DNA from: Candidatus Aalborgiella aggregata | GTDB taxonomy: Bacteria > Pseudomonadota > Gammaproteobacteria > Burkholderiales > Burkholderiaceae_C | Direction of reading: 5' to 3' | DNA: 64,000 nucleotides | Assembly: GCA_016705065.1 (NCBI GenBank) | Contig: JADIYY010000001.1 | Coordinates: forward strand, 806,001 to 870,000 | In this document: positions 25,451 through 33,228 of the stretch, piece by piece | Layout of the letters: every line of letters begins with the position of its first letter | Numbering within the stretch: position 1 is the stretch's first letter | The notes under the pieces: generated by a model | Database searches by the model: none | Seen by the model: only the letters and a program-made list of their open reading frames with translations | What the model was told of the DNA's origin: nothing | Program-made: the position numbers and the translations under genes

Positions 25451-25891
25451 TTACAGAACTGACGGTTTCACTTCGGCTACTGGCGTCTCTACAGTTTCCG
25501 CAACTAGTTCAGGCCGCCACAAAACCCATGTACTCAACTTGCCTTCATCGAAGGTGCAAGTCACATGCGACTGTGTGCCATCGGTCCAGCGAAACAATTC
25601 GGGTTGTGCATCTTTGGGCGATTGTTGTTCACCCAATGATTTGGTCAATGCGATCACATGCAACAGTGTCACGCCTTTGTTCAACTTGGCATTGAGCATC
25701 ACCGCGCTGTCCACATAGCCAATCGGTAGATTCGCCGCGCGCTTCAAGACCTGCATGGTGCGGTTGAAATGCAGCAGCAACCAAAACACCAAACCCGTCC
25801 CCACAAAAGCCACACCCTGCCAACTGTAATATTGGTACGCTGCCACCAAAGCGGCTGCCATCAAAAGAGGGATTATGAATTTTTTGAGCAT
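25451..25891 (-). CDS. Hypothetical membrane protein
   Basis: A 146-residue protein that I do not recognise as a named family. Two adjacent hydrophobic segments (residues about 5-20 and 26-42) form a membrane hairpin near the N-terminus. The remaining 100 residues are probably cytoplasmic, including LNAKLNKGVTLLHVIALT and FRWTDGTQSHVTCTFDEGKL. ATG 25891 is preferred; an upstream TTG at 25909 would add six residues. It is 62 bases upstream of the zinc-finger gene in the same direction. A repeat copy begins 20 bases upstream of its start. Confidence 0.6.
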   Translation of the reverse strand: MLKKFIIPLLMAAALVAAYQYYSWQGVAFVGTGLVFWLLLHFNRTMQVLKRAANLPIGYVDSAVMLNAKLNKGVTLLHVIALTKSLGEQQSPKDAQPELFRWTDGTQSHVTCTFDEGKLSTWVLWRPELVAETVETPVAEVKPSVL

Positions 25892-25910
25892 GGTAGATAT
25901 GTATTTCAAT

Positions 25911-25975
25911 TGCTATATATTTAATAGCAGTATAGGCAATAAATACGCCGGATAGAGGCCAATTTCATATATTCT
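25911..25975 (+). repeat. Dispersed palindromic repeat, copy 4 (intergenic, near consensus)
   Basis: This copy is close to the apparent consensus. It has the perfect hairpin TGCTAT-N7-ATAGCA, three variable bases, TAGGCAATAAATACGCCGG, then ATAGAGGCCAATTT and an AT-rich CATATATTCTT end. It lies between the small membrane protein gene and the R-M gene, ending a few bases from the R-M stop. With the copy at 29492 in the same orientation it forms a direct repeat that brackets the R-M gene. Confidence 0.9.
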
Positions 25976-25976
25976 T

Positions 25977-27077
25977 TCACCGCTTTACAGCCCGCTCAAT
26001 CAGTGCGATTTCTGCAGCATTGAGCTTAAACAAGTTATAGACAATGTCATCAATGCTGCGTTCGGTGGCGGCTAGGTTGGCACTGAGCTGGAGAATAAGG
26101 GTTTTTTCTTCGTTAAAGAGTTGCTCCCAGTCATTGCGTTCGCGCAGCGGAATTTCGGTTTTGAAACGTTTTTGTACTTCAAAGTGAAAGGCTTTGAAAT
26201 CATCCAGCAGCCACCAGCTGCCCAGTTTGTCACCCAAATTGGCTTGTGCGCCTTTGGGTGCGGGCACAGGCAGCAACTCTAAAATCCGCCTGCCAACCCT
26301 ACGCTGCACGGCCAAACGCTCTTTAGCCGCTTGGGCGCAAGCGGTGGCGAGATGGGTAAGTTCGGATTGTTGTGCATTGGTGGCGGTGGGGATGGGGAGT
26401 GTTTCAATGTTTTGACCGCGTAATTCATAGCGCCAAATGCCACCACGCAAGGGCGAACAAATGCCTTGAATCACAAACCAAATGGCTTTGGAATTCAATA
26501 TAGCTACAGACGAAGCATTCTCTGTTGGAATAATAAAACCCTTGTCGTTGCTGATAAAACTATCCGTATCAAACAAAAATTTTGATCCCTGCGAAATCAC
26601 GGGGTAAAAAATCTTAGGTTTATCAAACGCTTCGTAATACGCGCAAGCCCGCAATTCCCACCAATATTCCCCTTTATCCGTGCGCTTACGCGCTGCATCT
26701 GCAAAGGGGGCCAGGTAGGCCGCCAAATGCGGGTGGCGGGTTTGTAGCCAGGTGAAAGCAGTTTCTTCTGCTATATAATTAGTAGCAATAGATGCATTAT
26801 TTACGACGGCTACAGGCATATTCATGGTTGATTTTGTCCAACCCTTGGGCAGCAAAATCAACCACCTGTCCTCACTCTCCACTTGCCAGCGCTTGATGTC
26901 TTTGCCCTCTAAAAACGGTTTGAAGAGCGGCGCGCTTTCGGGGTCGGCAAAGACCAAGCGGTCGCGGGTGGCGCGGTCTATTACGAAGGCTTCGTTAAGG
27001 CCAGTTTTGATGCCGTACAAAGGTGAGCCAAAAACTTCTTTCAAACTCGCGTGCCCGTGTGTCAACTTGTCGCGCAA
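25977..27077 (-). CDS. Type IIG R-M enzyme, C-terminal (target recognition) part
   Basis: 366 residues in a different frame from the gene immediately upstream, overlapping it by 16 bases (27062-27077). The content, SLKEVFGSPLYGIKTGLNEAF, FKPFLEGKDIKRW, and later YWWELRACAYYEAFDKPKI with FLEMN-like recognition segments absent, matches the region that follows NPPY-type methylase domains in Eco57I-like enzymes. It is therefore the C-terminal part of the gene at 27062-29452. In this frame the sequence runs upstream past a single TAG (27090-27092). Residues 85-103 are encoded by an antisense copy of the dispersed repeat. It may be expressed separately from TTG 27077, or the gene may be dead. Confidence 0.7.
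   Translation of the reverse strand: MRDKLTHGHASLKEVFGSPLYGIKTGLNEAFVIDRATRDRLVFADPESAPLFKPFLEGKDIKRWQVESEDRWLILLPKGWTKSTMNMPVAVVNNASIATNYIAEETAFTWLQTRHPHLAAYLAPFADAARKRTDKGEYWWELRACAYYEAFDKPKIFYPVISQGSKFLFDTDSFISNDKGFIIPTENASSVAILNSKAIWFVIQGICSPLRGGIWRYELRGQNIETLPIPTATNAQQSELTHLATACAQAAKERLAVQRRVGRRILELLPVPAPKGAQANLGDKLGSWWLLDDFKAFHFEVQKRFKTEIPLRERNDWEQLFNEEKTLILQLSANLAATERSIDDIVYNLFKLNAAEIALIERAVKR
26769..26825 (+). repeat. Dispersed palindromic repeat, copy 5 (inside R-M gene, antisense)
   Basis: TGCTATATAATTAGTAGCA forms the hairpin, followed by a diverged central block (GATGCATTATTTACGACGG) and CTACAGGCATATT. The gene is on the minus strand, so the element is antisense to it. It encodes about 19 residues including VAVVNNASIATNYIA, between LPKGWTKS and ETAFTWLQ, where Eco57I-like relatives are shorter as I recall them. 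Confidence 0.65.
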
Positions 27078-29452
27078 GGCGGCGGCCTTCTAGTTGCCAC
27101 TCGGCGTAGGCCGATGTTGCCACTCTGCGGCATCGCCAGCCTCAATTTCCGCCTGCCCCCCGAAAGCTGCGCTGTATTCAGGCTTTGCTTGCTCTCTTCA
27201 AAGGTGGCAGACAAATCAGGCACGGCAACGCTAAGCTGCAAAAACTGTGCAGGCACATTGTCATCTGGCGCAGTTTTTTGCACCACCACAATGGCAGGGT
27301 AAATGGTGACGCCTTCAAACACTTGCCAATCTCCAAAGTCCACCAAGGTTTCAATTTGCCCCTGCTGGCGCAACAGGCGGCGCAGCGGCTCGCCCGAGCT
27401 GGTTTTAAAAAAGCTGCTGCTAGAAATAAACCCCAGCCGCCCACCTTTGCGCAAAAGCTTGCACAAGCCCAGCTCGTAAAAATAAACATACAAATCCGCC
27501 ACGCCGTGGTAGGCGCTGTAGTGCTGTTGAAGATAAGGCTTGAGATTGGTGAACAACTCTTGGCGCACATAGGGCGGGTTGCCCAGAATGACGTCGAATC
27601 CCGCATTTTCAGCATCATTTTGGCCTGTAGTCGGCGTATTGATTGCGTGTGGTGCTATTTTATTAGGAGTAAATACAGTATTAAAGTGTGCTTGCCAGTC
27701 AAAGGCCTGCGGGTCTAAGCTGGGGTCTGTAACCAAGCTGTTGCCTTGGTAAAAATTGGCTTCTAGGCCGGCGAGTTTGTGGCCGCGCTCTGCGGTTTTG
27801 AGCCACAGCGATAGCTTGGTGATTTCAATACTTTCAGCATTGATGTCAACGCCAAACAAGTTGTTGCGCAAAATAGTATGGCTGATGTAATCTGGCTTCG
27901 CGTGTTCAATCAATTTCAAATCCAGCTGTGGCGCGAGGTCTTTGAGCCTCAAACGCAGCTGTTTATATTGTTCTTTGAGTACATCAAACGCCGCCACTAA
28001 AAACGCGCCCGAGCCGCATGCGGGGTCACAAACGCGAAGCGTTGTCAAGCTTGCTTCCCAAGCTTTCCAAAACCAGTATTCGGTGATGTTGTCTGGCTCG
28101 GTCGATAATGGGGCGTTGCTTTTTTCGTCGTTGCTGGCTTTGCGCCAAGCTGTACCATCGTGATACTGCGCGTGTAGTGCGTTGAATCTATCCGCGATCA
28201 CCGGTGTTAAGGTTTTATCAACAATGAAACGGGTGATGTGGTCTGGCGTATAAACCACACCGTCACGCTTGCGTTTGCCAGCCACGCCTGCGCTGTTGCC
28301 TTTTTTAGCACCAGTGGGTAAAACTTTATCTGCACTCAGTTTGAAGTTATCGATGTTCCCTAGGTTGGCAATATGTTCAAGGTCACTGATACTTTGCTCA
28401 AAAATACGTCCCAACACAGTGACGCTAACCTCTTGTTCATAATCGTAACCCGCAAGTACGCTGAATTTTTCAACCAGTTGGTCGCTGACTTGCAGGTTGT
28501 CCAAGTCCGCATCAGGAGCGAACAAGCCACCGTTGTAGGGGGGAATTTTCAGGTACGGATTGCCAACGTCAACCGCTTTAAATAGACCACGAAAGTTGTG
28601 CCATTTCGGTTGTGGGTTGTATACGTCCACATTTTTGACAGCATGAGCTATGGCTCCACTGGGCAGTAGGCCACGGCTTTCGGCAAAAGCGATGAAAAGC
28701 AAGCGGTCAATCAGCTTTTGTGCGTGGCGCACCAGGTCAGCAAAATCAACAATGGGATTTTGGTGGTGCAAGCCCAAGATGAGTTCTTGTCGCAAGGCTT
28801 TGTAGTCGGTGTAGAGCTGCTCTGTCACCTCACGCTCTTGCAGCGCATTGTCTTTGAGCAAGCGCTGCGTGTTGCCGCTCGTGAGATTGTGTTGCCCCAA
28901 CAGCCCCACAAAATTGGCATACGCTTGTGGCTCTAGCAAATCGGAGATGTGCCAACATTCATAAGCTGCACGACCACAGCCCAAGGCGTAGAGGCGAATT
29001 TCGTCACAGTTGCTGACTAGCACAAATTGGCTACCGGGCAAATCGTTGGCGTATTCCCATGCTTGTTGAACTGGGCTTTTTAGCCGTGCAGGCATGAGTG
29101 CATCAAGGTTGCTGGTTTTTAGGCCTTTGAGCTCAAAGGGCGCGACAACTTGTTTAATGTCGTATGTGAAAGTGCCCAAAGCGGCATCAACTTTTCCATT
29201 GGCCGCACGCGTTTCACGGTCTAGCGTCCACGCAGCAGAGCCAATCTCGGCGTAACCCAGAATTGAAATGAAGAAGCGGGTTAAAAAAGCCGAAACAATG
29301 GCTTCTTCCTTTTCCTTGCCCAGCTTGCCTTTGATTTCGTTGTGCCAACCTTCAATCAATACGCGATGTGTTTCAGGCAATGGCTGCGCCGCGAAACGGC
29401 TTTTCAGCAGTTTGGGGCTGAATAGCGGTTGAGCAAATAAATCGCGCGGCAT
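27062..29452 (-). CDS. Type IIG restriction-modification enzyme, N-terminal and methylase part (frameshifted)
   Basis: 796 residues of an Eco57I-like fused restriction and methylation enzyme. A nuclease-like PD-(D/E)xK pattern is seen in KVDAALGTF and FELKGLKT (about residues 86-107). Methylase motif I is CDPACGSGAFLVAAF (about residue 477) and motif IV is GNPPYVRQE (about residue 625), an N6-adenine type. After QLSGG the reading frame changes to RRKLRLAMP-like sequence that does not resemble the family, ending at 27062. The continuation lies in another frame at 25977-27077. The switch is near a six-C run at 27156-27161. Residues about 594-612 are encoded by a repeat copy. It may be a decaying gene. 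Confidence 0.8.
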   Translation of the reverse strand: MPRDLFAQPLFSPKLLKSRFAAQPLPETHRVLIEGWHNEIKGKLGKEKEEAIVSAFLTRFFISILGYAEIGSAAWTLDRETRAANGKVDAALGTFTYDIKQVVAPFELKGLKTSNLDALMPARLKSPVQQAWEYANDLPGSQFVLVSNCDEIRLYALGCGRAAYECWHISDLLEPQAYANFVGLLGQHNLTSGNTQRLLKDNALQEREVTEQLYTDYKALRQELILGLHHQNPIVDFADLVRHAQKLIDRLLFIAFAESRGLLPSGAIAHAVKNVDVYNPQPKWHNFRGLFKAVDVGNPYLKIPPYNGGLFAPDADLDNLQVSDQLVEKFSVLAGYDYEQEVSVTVLGRIFEQSISDLEHIANLGNIDNFKLSADKVLPTGAKKGNSAGVAGKRKRDGVVYTPDHITRFIVDKTLTPVIADRFNALHAQYHDGTAWRKASNDEKSNAPLSTEPDNITEYWFWKAWEASLTTLRVCDPACGSGAFLVAAFDVLKEQYKQLRLRLKDLAPQLDLKLIEHAKPDYISHTILRNNLFGVDINAESIEITKLSLWLKTAERGHKLAGLEANFYQGNSLVTDPSLDPQAFDWQAHFNTVFTPNKIAPHAINTPTTGQNDAENAGFDVILGNPPYVRQELFTNLKPYLQQHYSAYHGVADLYVYFYELGLCKLLRKGGRLGFISSSSFFKTSSGEPLRRLLRQQGQIETLVDFGDWQVFEGVTIYPAIVVVQKTAPDDNVPAQFLQLSVAVPDLSATFEESKQSLNTAQLSGGRRKLRLAMPQSGNIGLRRVATRRPPPCATS
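27618..27672 (-). repeat. Dispersed palindromic repeat, copy 6 (inside R-M gene, sense)
   Basis: On the coding strand the block ACGCAATCAATACGCCGAC is followed by TACAGGCCAAAATG; the 5' hairpin is degenerate (AATAAAATAGCA). It encodes NKIAPHAINTPTTGQND, inserted between FNTVFTP and ENAGFDVILGNPPY, just before methylase motif IV. The frame matches that used in HscA and GlcE. Confidence 0.8.
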
Positions 29453-29491
29453 AGATTTGTTGTTGTGTTAGCTGTCGGTTCGCAAAGTTGT

Positions 29492-29560
29492 TACTATATA
29501 TTTAATAGCAAACTAGGCAATCAATACGCCGGATAGAGGCCAATTTCTTATATATTTTTG
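29492..29560 (+). repeat. Dispersed palindromic repeat, copy 7 (intergenic)
   Basis: Near-consensus copy: TTACTATATATTTAATAGCA, then CTAGGCAATCAATACGCCGG, ATAGAGGCCAATTT and CTTATATATTTTT. It lies between the R-M gene (starts 29452) and rfbF (ends 29565). It is in the same orientation as the copy at 25911, so the R-M gene sits between two direct repeats about 3.6 kb apart. Confidence 0.9.
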
Positions 29561-29564
29561 CAAT

Positions 29565-30338
29565 TTACTTCCACACCTTCCACGGTGCTTGGCCGCTGGC
29601 CCACAGGCCTTCGAGCATATTCTTCTCGCGCAGGGTGTCCATGGGTTGCCAGAAACCTTCATGGCGGTAGGCGATAAGTTCGCCGCTGTGTGCCAAGTTT
29701 TGCAGTGGTTCGTTTTCCCACGAGACGCTGTCGTCTTTGATTTGGTCAATGACTTTGGGCGACAGAATGAAAAAACCGCCGTTGAAAGCGCCACCGTCGC
29801 CGGGTTTCTTTTCTGCAAAACCTTTGACCTGATTGCCCTGCATGTCCAGTGCGCCATAGCGTCCGGGTGGTGTGATGGAGGTGATGGTGGCTTGCTTGCC
29901 GTGCGCTTTGTGAAAAGCCAATTGCGCGGTGATGTCAATGTCGGACACGCCGTCGCCGTAGGTGAAGCAAAATGCCTCTTCGTTTTTCAAGTAATCCGCC
30001 ACGCGTTTCAAACGACCGCCAGTCATGGTGTTCTCGCCGGTGTCTACCAAGGTCACTTTCCACGGCTCGGCAGATTGCTGGTGCACTTCCATTTTGTTGT
30101 TGGCCATGTCAAAGGTGACATCCGAAGTGTGCAAAAAGTAGTTGGCAAAATATTCTTTGATGACATAGCCTTTGTAGCCGCAGCAAATGATGAAATCATT
30201 GATGCCATGGGCAGAATAGATTTTCATGATGTGCCACAAAATCGGTTTGCCGCCGATTTCAATCATGGGTTTGGGGCGCGTGGTCGATTCTTCACTGATG
30301 CGTGTGCCCAAACCGCCGGCTAGGATAACTGCTTTCAT
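29565..30338 (-). CDS. rfbF: Glucose-1-phosphate cytidylyltransferase
   Basis: A 257-residue nucleotidyltransferase that makes CDP-glucose, the precursor of 3,6-dideoxyhexoses and related sugars in O-antigens. Typical segments are MKAVILAGGLGTRISEES, TRPKPMIEIGGKPILWHIM, FCFTYGDGVSDIDI, PPGRYGALDM, FNGGFFI and GFWQPMDTLREK. Length and sequence agree with RfbF/DdhA. The usual partners (CDP-glucose 4,6-dehydratase and other sugar genes) are absent on both sides within the window, so it is an isolated copy. It is divergent from the MBL hydrolase, with an 81-bp shared promoter region. Confidence 0.93.
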   Translation of the reverse strand: MKAVILAGGLGTRISEESTTRPKPMIEIGGKPILWHIMKIYSAHGINDFIICCGYKGYVIKEYFANYFLHTSDVTFDMANNKMEVHQQSAEPWKVTLVDTGENTMTGGRLKRVADYLKNEEAFCFTYGDGVSDIDITAQLAFHKAHGKQATITSITPPGRYGALDMQGNQVKGFAEKKPGDGGAFNGGFFILSPKVIDQIKDDSVSWENEPLQNLAHSGELIAYRHEGFWQPMDTLREKNMLEGLWASGQAPWKVWK

Positions 30339-30419
30339 TCTGTTTTCTTTCTCAGTTTTATCTGTTTTATCTTGAATATCTATTCTTCAATCAATTGTAA
30401 CTTGGTCAATAATGTTGCC

Positions 30420-31325
30420 ATGAACGACATGACGCACCTTGATGCACCCACTTCCTTGCTCGCCCAAGCCGATTGGCAGCACCTTGAACCCATTCAACTG
30501 ACGCCCTTTGTATGCCGATTGACCGCGCCCAACCCCAGCGTGATGACAGGCCCTGGCACCAACAGCTACATTGTTGGCACAGCAGACACAGGCTACATCG
30601 TTATCGACCCAGGCCCAAACGATGCTGAACACATTGAGCGTTTATACGATGCCACTGCGGGCGATATAGTGGCAATTGTCTGCACCCATTCACACCCTGA
30701 CCACTCCCCCGCTGCCAAGCCACTGCAAGCGCTGTGCCGCAAGTCCATCAATAGCGACCCTGCCATTTATGGCCTGCCAAATGGCGAAGGCGCTGAGCTG
30801 CATTCCTACTTCACACCGGACAAAGTGCTACAAAATAATGAGCAACTTAGGCTTAATTCACGCCGGCTAGAGGCCAATTTGTCATATAGTTTGCAGGCTA
30901 TACACACGCCTGGCCATGCGTCTAACCATGTGTGCTTGGCTTTGCTGGGTTGTGGCATTCTGTTCAGTGGCGACCACATTTTGAATGGCAGCACCACCGT
31001 CATCAACCCGCCCGATGGACACATGGGCGACTATTTGGCGTCATTGGATACCTTGACGCAACTGTGCCAACAGCAAAACCTCAACTACATCTTGCCCGCC
31101 CACGGCCATGTGCTGCCAGATGCCTTGCACGTGATCGCGCACCTGAAAGCACACCGCTTGGGACGCGATGAGAAAATTGCTGGTGTGATGGCGGCCTACC
31201 CTGACGGCAGCATGGACGAATGGGTGCGCCATGCGTATGACGATGTATCGCCAAACCTGTGGCCGATTGCCAAACGCTCATTGCTAGCGCATGTGCAGCA
31301 TATACAATCAAAATCAAAGCGCTGA
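30420..31325 (+). CDS. MBL-fold hydrolase (LACTB2-like), with in-frame repeat insertion
   Basis: A 301-residue metallo-beta-lactamase-fold protein. The metal motif THSHPDHSPAA is intact, with TPGHASNH, LFSGDHIL and PAHG completing the ligand set. TGPGTNSYIVG at the N-terminus is typical of the LACTB2-like/hydroxyacylglutathione hydrolase-like group. ATG 30420 (MNDMTHLD) is preferred over an upstream TTG. Residues about 136-158 (LQNNEQLRLNSRRLEANLSY) derive from a repeat copy at 30826-30892, just before the TPGH motif. The substrate is unknown. It is followed by cysK, 45 bases downstream. Confidence 0.85.
   Translation: MNDMTHLDAPTSLLAQADWQHLEPIQLTPFVCRLTAPNPSVMTGPGTNSYIVGTADTGYIVIDPGPNDAEHIERLYDATAGDIVAIVCTHSHPDHSPAAKPLQALCRKSINSDPAIYGLPNGEGAELHSYFTPDKVLQNNEQLRLNSRRLEANLSYSLQAIHTPGHASNHVCLALLGCGILFSGDHILNGSTTVINPPDGHMGDYLASLDTLTQLCQQQNLNYILPAHGHVLPDALHVIAHLKAHRLGRDEKIAGVMAAYPDGSMDEWVRHAYDDVSPNLWPIAKRSLLAHVQHIQSKSKR
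30826..30892 (+). repeat. Dispersed palindromic repeat, copy 8 (inside MBL hydrolase gene)
   Basis: TGCTACAAAATAATGAGCA replaces the hairpin, followed by CTTAGGCTTAATTCACGCCGG, then CTAGAGGCCAATTTGTCATA. It is in sense orientation but translated in a different frame from the copies in hscA and glcE. The TAA stop that the consensus would give in this frame is absent (AAT). Confidence 0.75.
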
Positions 31326-31370
31326 ATGCCATAAAACGAGCATTCAATAAAAAAGGACAAGGAGACAAAC

Positions 31371-32291
31371 ATGAAAGCCAATTCCATCTTAGACACCATT
31401 GGCAACACGCCACACGTGCGCATCAACCGCTTGTTTGGTGCTGGGCAAAATGTGTGGATCAAATCAGAGCGCAGCAACCCCGGTGGCTCAATCAAAGACC
31501 GCATTGCCCTGAGTATGGTTGAAGCCGCAGAAAAAAGCGGCGAACTCAAACCCGGCGCCACCATCATCGAACCCACCTCTGGCAACACCGGCGTCGGCCT
31601 GGCGATGGTGGCAGCTGTCAAAGGCTACAAGCTGATGTTGGTGATGCCCGACAGCATGTCGATCGAGCGCCGCCGATTGATGCTGGCCTATGGTGCCAGT
31701 TTTGATTTGACACCACGCGCCTTAGGCATGTCTGGCGCAATTGCCCGTGCCAAAGAGTTGGCAACCATTCTGCCCAACGCGTGGATTCCGCAGCAGTTTG
31801 AAAACCCCGCCAACATCGACGCACATGTGCGCAGCACGGCGTTGGAAATCATCGCAGACTTTCCCGATGGCATTGACGCCCTCATCACTGGCGTGGGCAC
31901 AGGTGGCCATTTAACGGGTTGCGCCCAAGTGCTCAAAGCCAAATGGCCCAAGCTCAAAGTGTTTGCGGTGGAGCCTGTGGATTCACCCGTCATCTCTGGC
32001 GGCAAACCCGCACCACACCCGATTCAAGGCATTGGCGCAGGCTTTATCCCCAAGAACTTGAACACCGCTTTGCTAGATGGTGTGATTCAAGTCGGTGGTG
32101 AAGACGCACGCGAAATGGCGCGCCGCTGTGCCAGCCAAGAAGGCATTTTGGTCGGCATCTCCTCAGGCGCAACCTTGGCCGCCATCGCGCAAAAACTACC
32201 CGACTTGCCAAAAGGCGCGACCGTGCTGGGCTTTAACTACGATACGGGCGAACGCTACTTGTCGATTGAAGGCTTTTTGCCAACCGAGTAA
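31371..32291 (+). CDS. cysK: Cysteine synthase (O-acetylserine sulfhydrylase)
   Basis: A 306-residue PLP-dependent enzyme making cysteine from O-acetylserine and sulfide. The PLP lysine lies in ERSNPGGSIKDRIA (about residue 42). The substrate loop is PTSGNTG, the phosphate-binding loop is GVGTGGHLTG, and IQGIGAGFIPKNL and GISSGA follow. The sequence resembles CysK more than CysM, but the distinction is not certain. AAAAAAGGACAAGGAG provides a good ribosome binding site. A short hairpin (GAATGC / GCATTC) lies between the MBL gene and this one. Confidence 0.93.
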   Translation: MKANSILDTIGNTPHVRINRLFGAGQNVWIKSERSNPGGSIKDRIALSMVEAAEKSGELKPGATIIEPTSGNTGVGLAMVAAVKGYKLMLVMPDSMSIERRRLMLAYGASFDLTPRALGMSGAIARAKELATILPNAWIPQQFENPANIDAHVRSTALEIIADFPDGIDALITGVGTGGHLTGCAQVLKAKWPKLKVFAVEPVDSPVISGGKPAPHPIQGIGAGFIPKNLNTALLDGVIQVGGEDAREMARRCASQEGILVGISSGATLAAIAQKLPDLPKGATVLGFNYDTGERYLSIEGFLPTE

Positions 32292-32310
32292 GCGTTAAAG
32301 GAGCCTTCGC

Positions 32311-33177
32311 ATGACCTCAACACAATACATCCTCCTTGTTGCGCTTTTTTTAGGTTTCGGTCTTTTGGAATACATCCTTGGTCGCGCACAAAAATTCAAT
32401 GCCAACGCAGGTGACAACGCGCAAGACATGATAGGTTTTGTGCTCTTGGCTGCCATCACGCAACCACTTATATTCAAAGCAGTTGCACTTTTGGGTGACA
32501 AGTTTGTACCGCAATACAAAGGCATGTTTGCCGATATGCCGTGGTGGGGCATGGTGTTGTGCTTTTTGGTTTTTGACGACATGTTGCAATACTGGTGGCA
32601 CAGGCTGTCACACGTCTCGGTACTGTGGCCTTTACACCGAGCGCACCATTCAGCCCAATACATGAGTGCCCGAATCATTTACCGCAACAACTATTTTTAC
32701 TACCTCTTCATGCCCGCCATTTGGATGTCGGGTGTGTTGATTTATCTGGGCATGATCGAGGTCTATTTGGTCTACATCGTCGTCAAGCTGGCCGTTATCA
32801 CAGGCGCGCACTCTGCCGTGCGTTGGGACGAACCTTTGTACAAAATCAAAGCACTCAAGCCTCTCATGTGGCTGGTACAGCGAACCATTTCCACGCCCAC
32901 CACGCATTTTGCACACCATGCCATGTACAACAACGATGGCATTGGCAACTACAAAGGCAACTTTGGTAATTTGATGTTTTTTTGGGATGTGCTGTTTGGC
33001 ACTGCCCACATTACCCAACAATACCCTGCCCAAGTGGGTTTGCGCGAAGACGAGTTGTTTGGCAAAGAGAAGTGGTGGATTGATTTGCTTTACCCTGTCT
33101 TTTGGTCAAAACGCGAGCACACCGTATTCAAACCCGGTGGCAAAATTTATGATGAAACCGCTGAATTGAAAAATTAA
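32311..33177 (+). CDS. Sterol desaturase/fatty acid hydroxylase family protein
   Basis: A 288-residue integral membrane protein with the diiron His motifs of the family: HRLSH (about residue 97), HRAHHSAQY (about 110) and HFAHHAMYN (about 205). It has hydrophobic spans in the N-terminal 80 residues and around 130-165. Such enzymes hydroxylate or desaturate lipids in the membrane. The actual substrate in bacteria of this group is unknown. It starts 19 bases after cysK. Confidence 0.88.
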   Translation: MTSTQYILLVALFLGFGLLEYILGRAQKFNANAGDNAQDMIGFVLLAAITQPLIFKAVALLGDKFVPQYKGMFADMPWWGMVLCFLVFDDMLQYWWHRLSHVSVLWPLHRAHHSAQYMSARIIYRNNYFYYLFMPAIWMSGVLIYLGMIEVYLVYIVVKLAVITGAHSAVRWDEPLYKIKALKPLMWLVQRTISTPTTHFAHHAMYNNDGIGNYKGNFGNLMFFWDVLFGTAHITQQYPAQVGLREDELFGKEKWWIDLLYPVFWSKREHTVFKPGGKIYDETAELKN

Positions 33178-33228
33178 AACAGATTACACTGTCCTTCTGC
33201 TTGATAAACACAAGCCCAGGATATTTCA

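Noticed and set aside
27156..27161. Six-base C run as a phase-variation tract
   Set aside because: Six identical bases are common by chance and shorter than typical phase-variable tracts, and a further stop codon would remain. Kept only as a remark.
29513..29938. Small ORF on the minus strand within rfbF
   Set aside because: It overlaps rfbF in another frame, runs into the repeat, and has no protein-family features.
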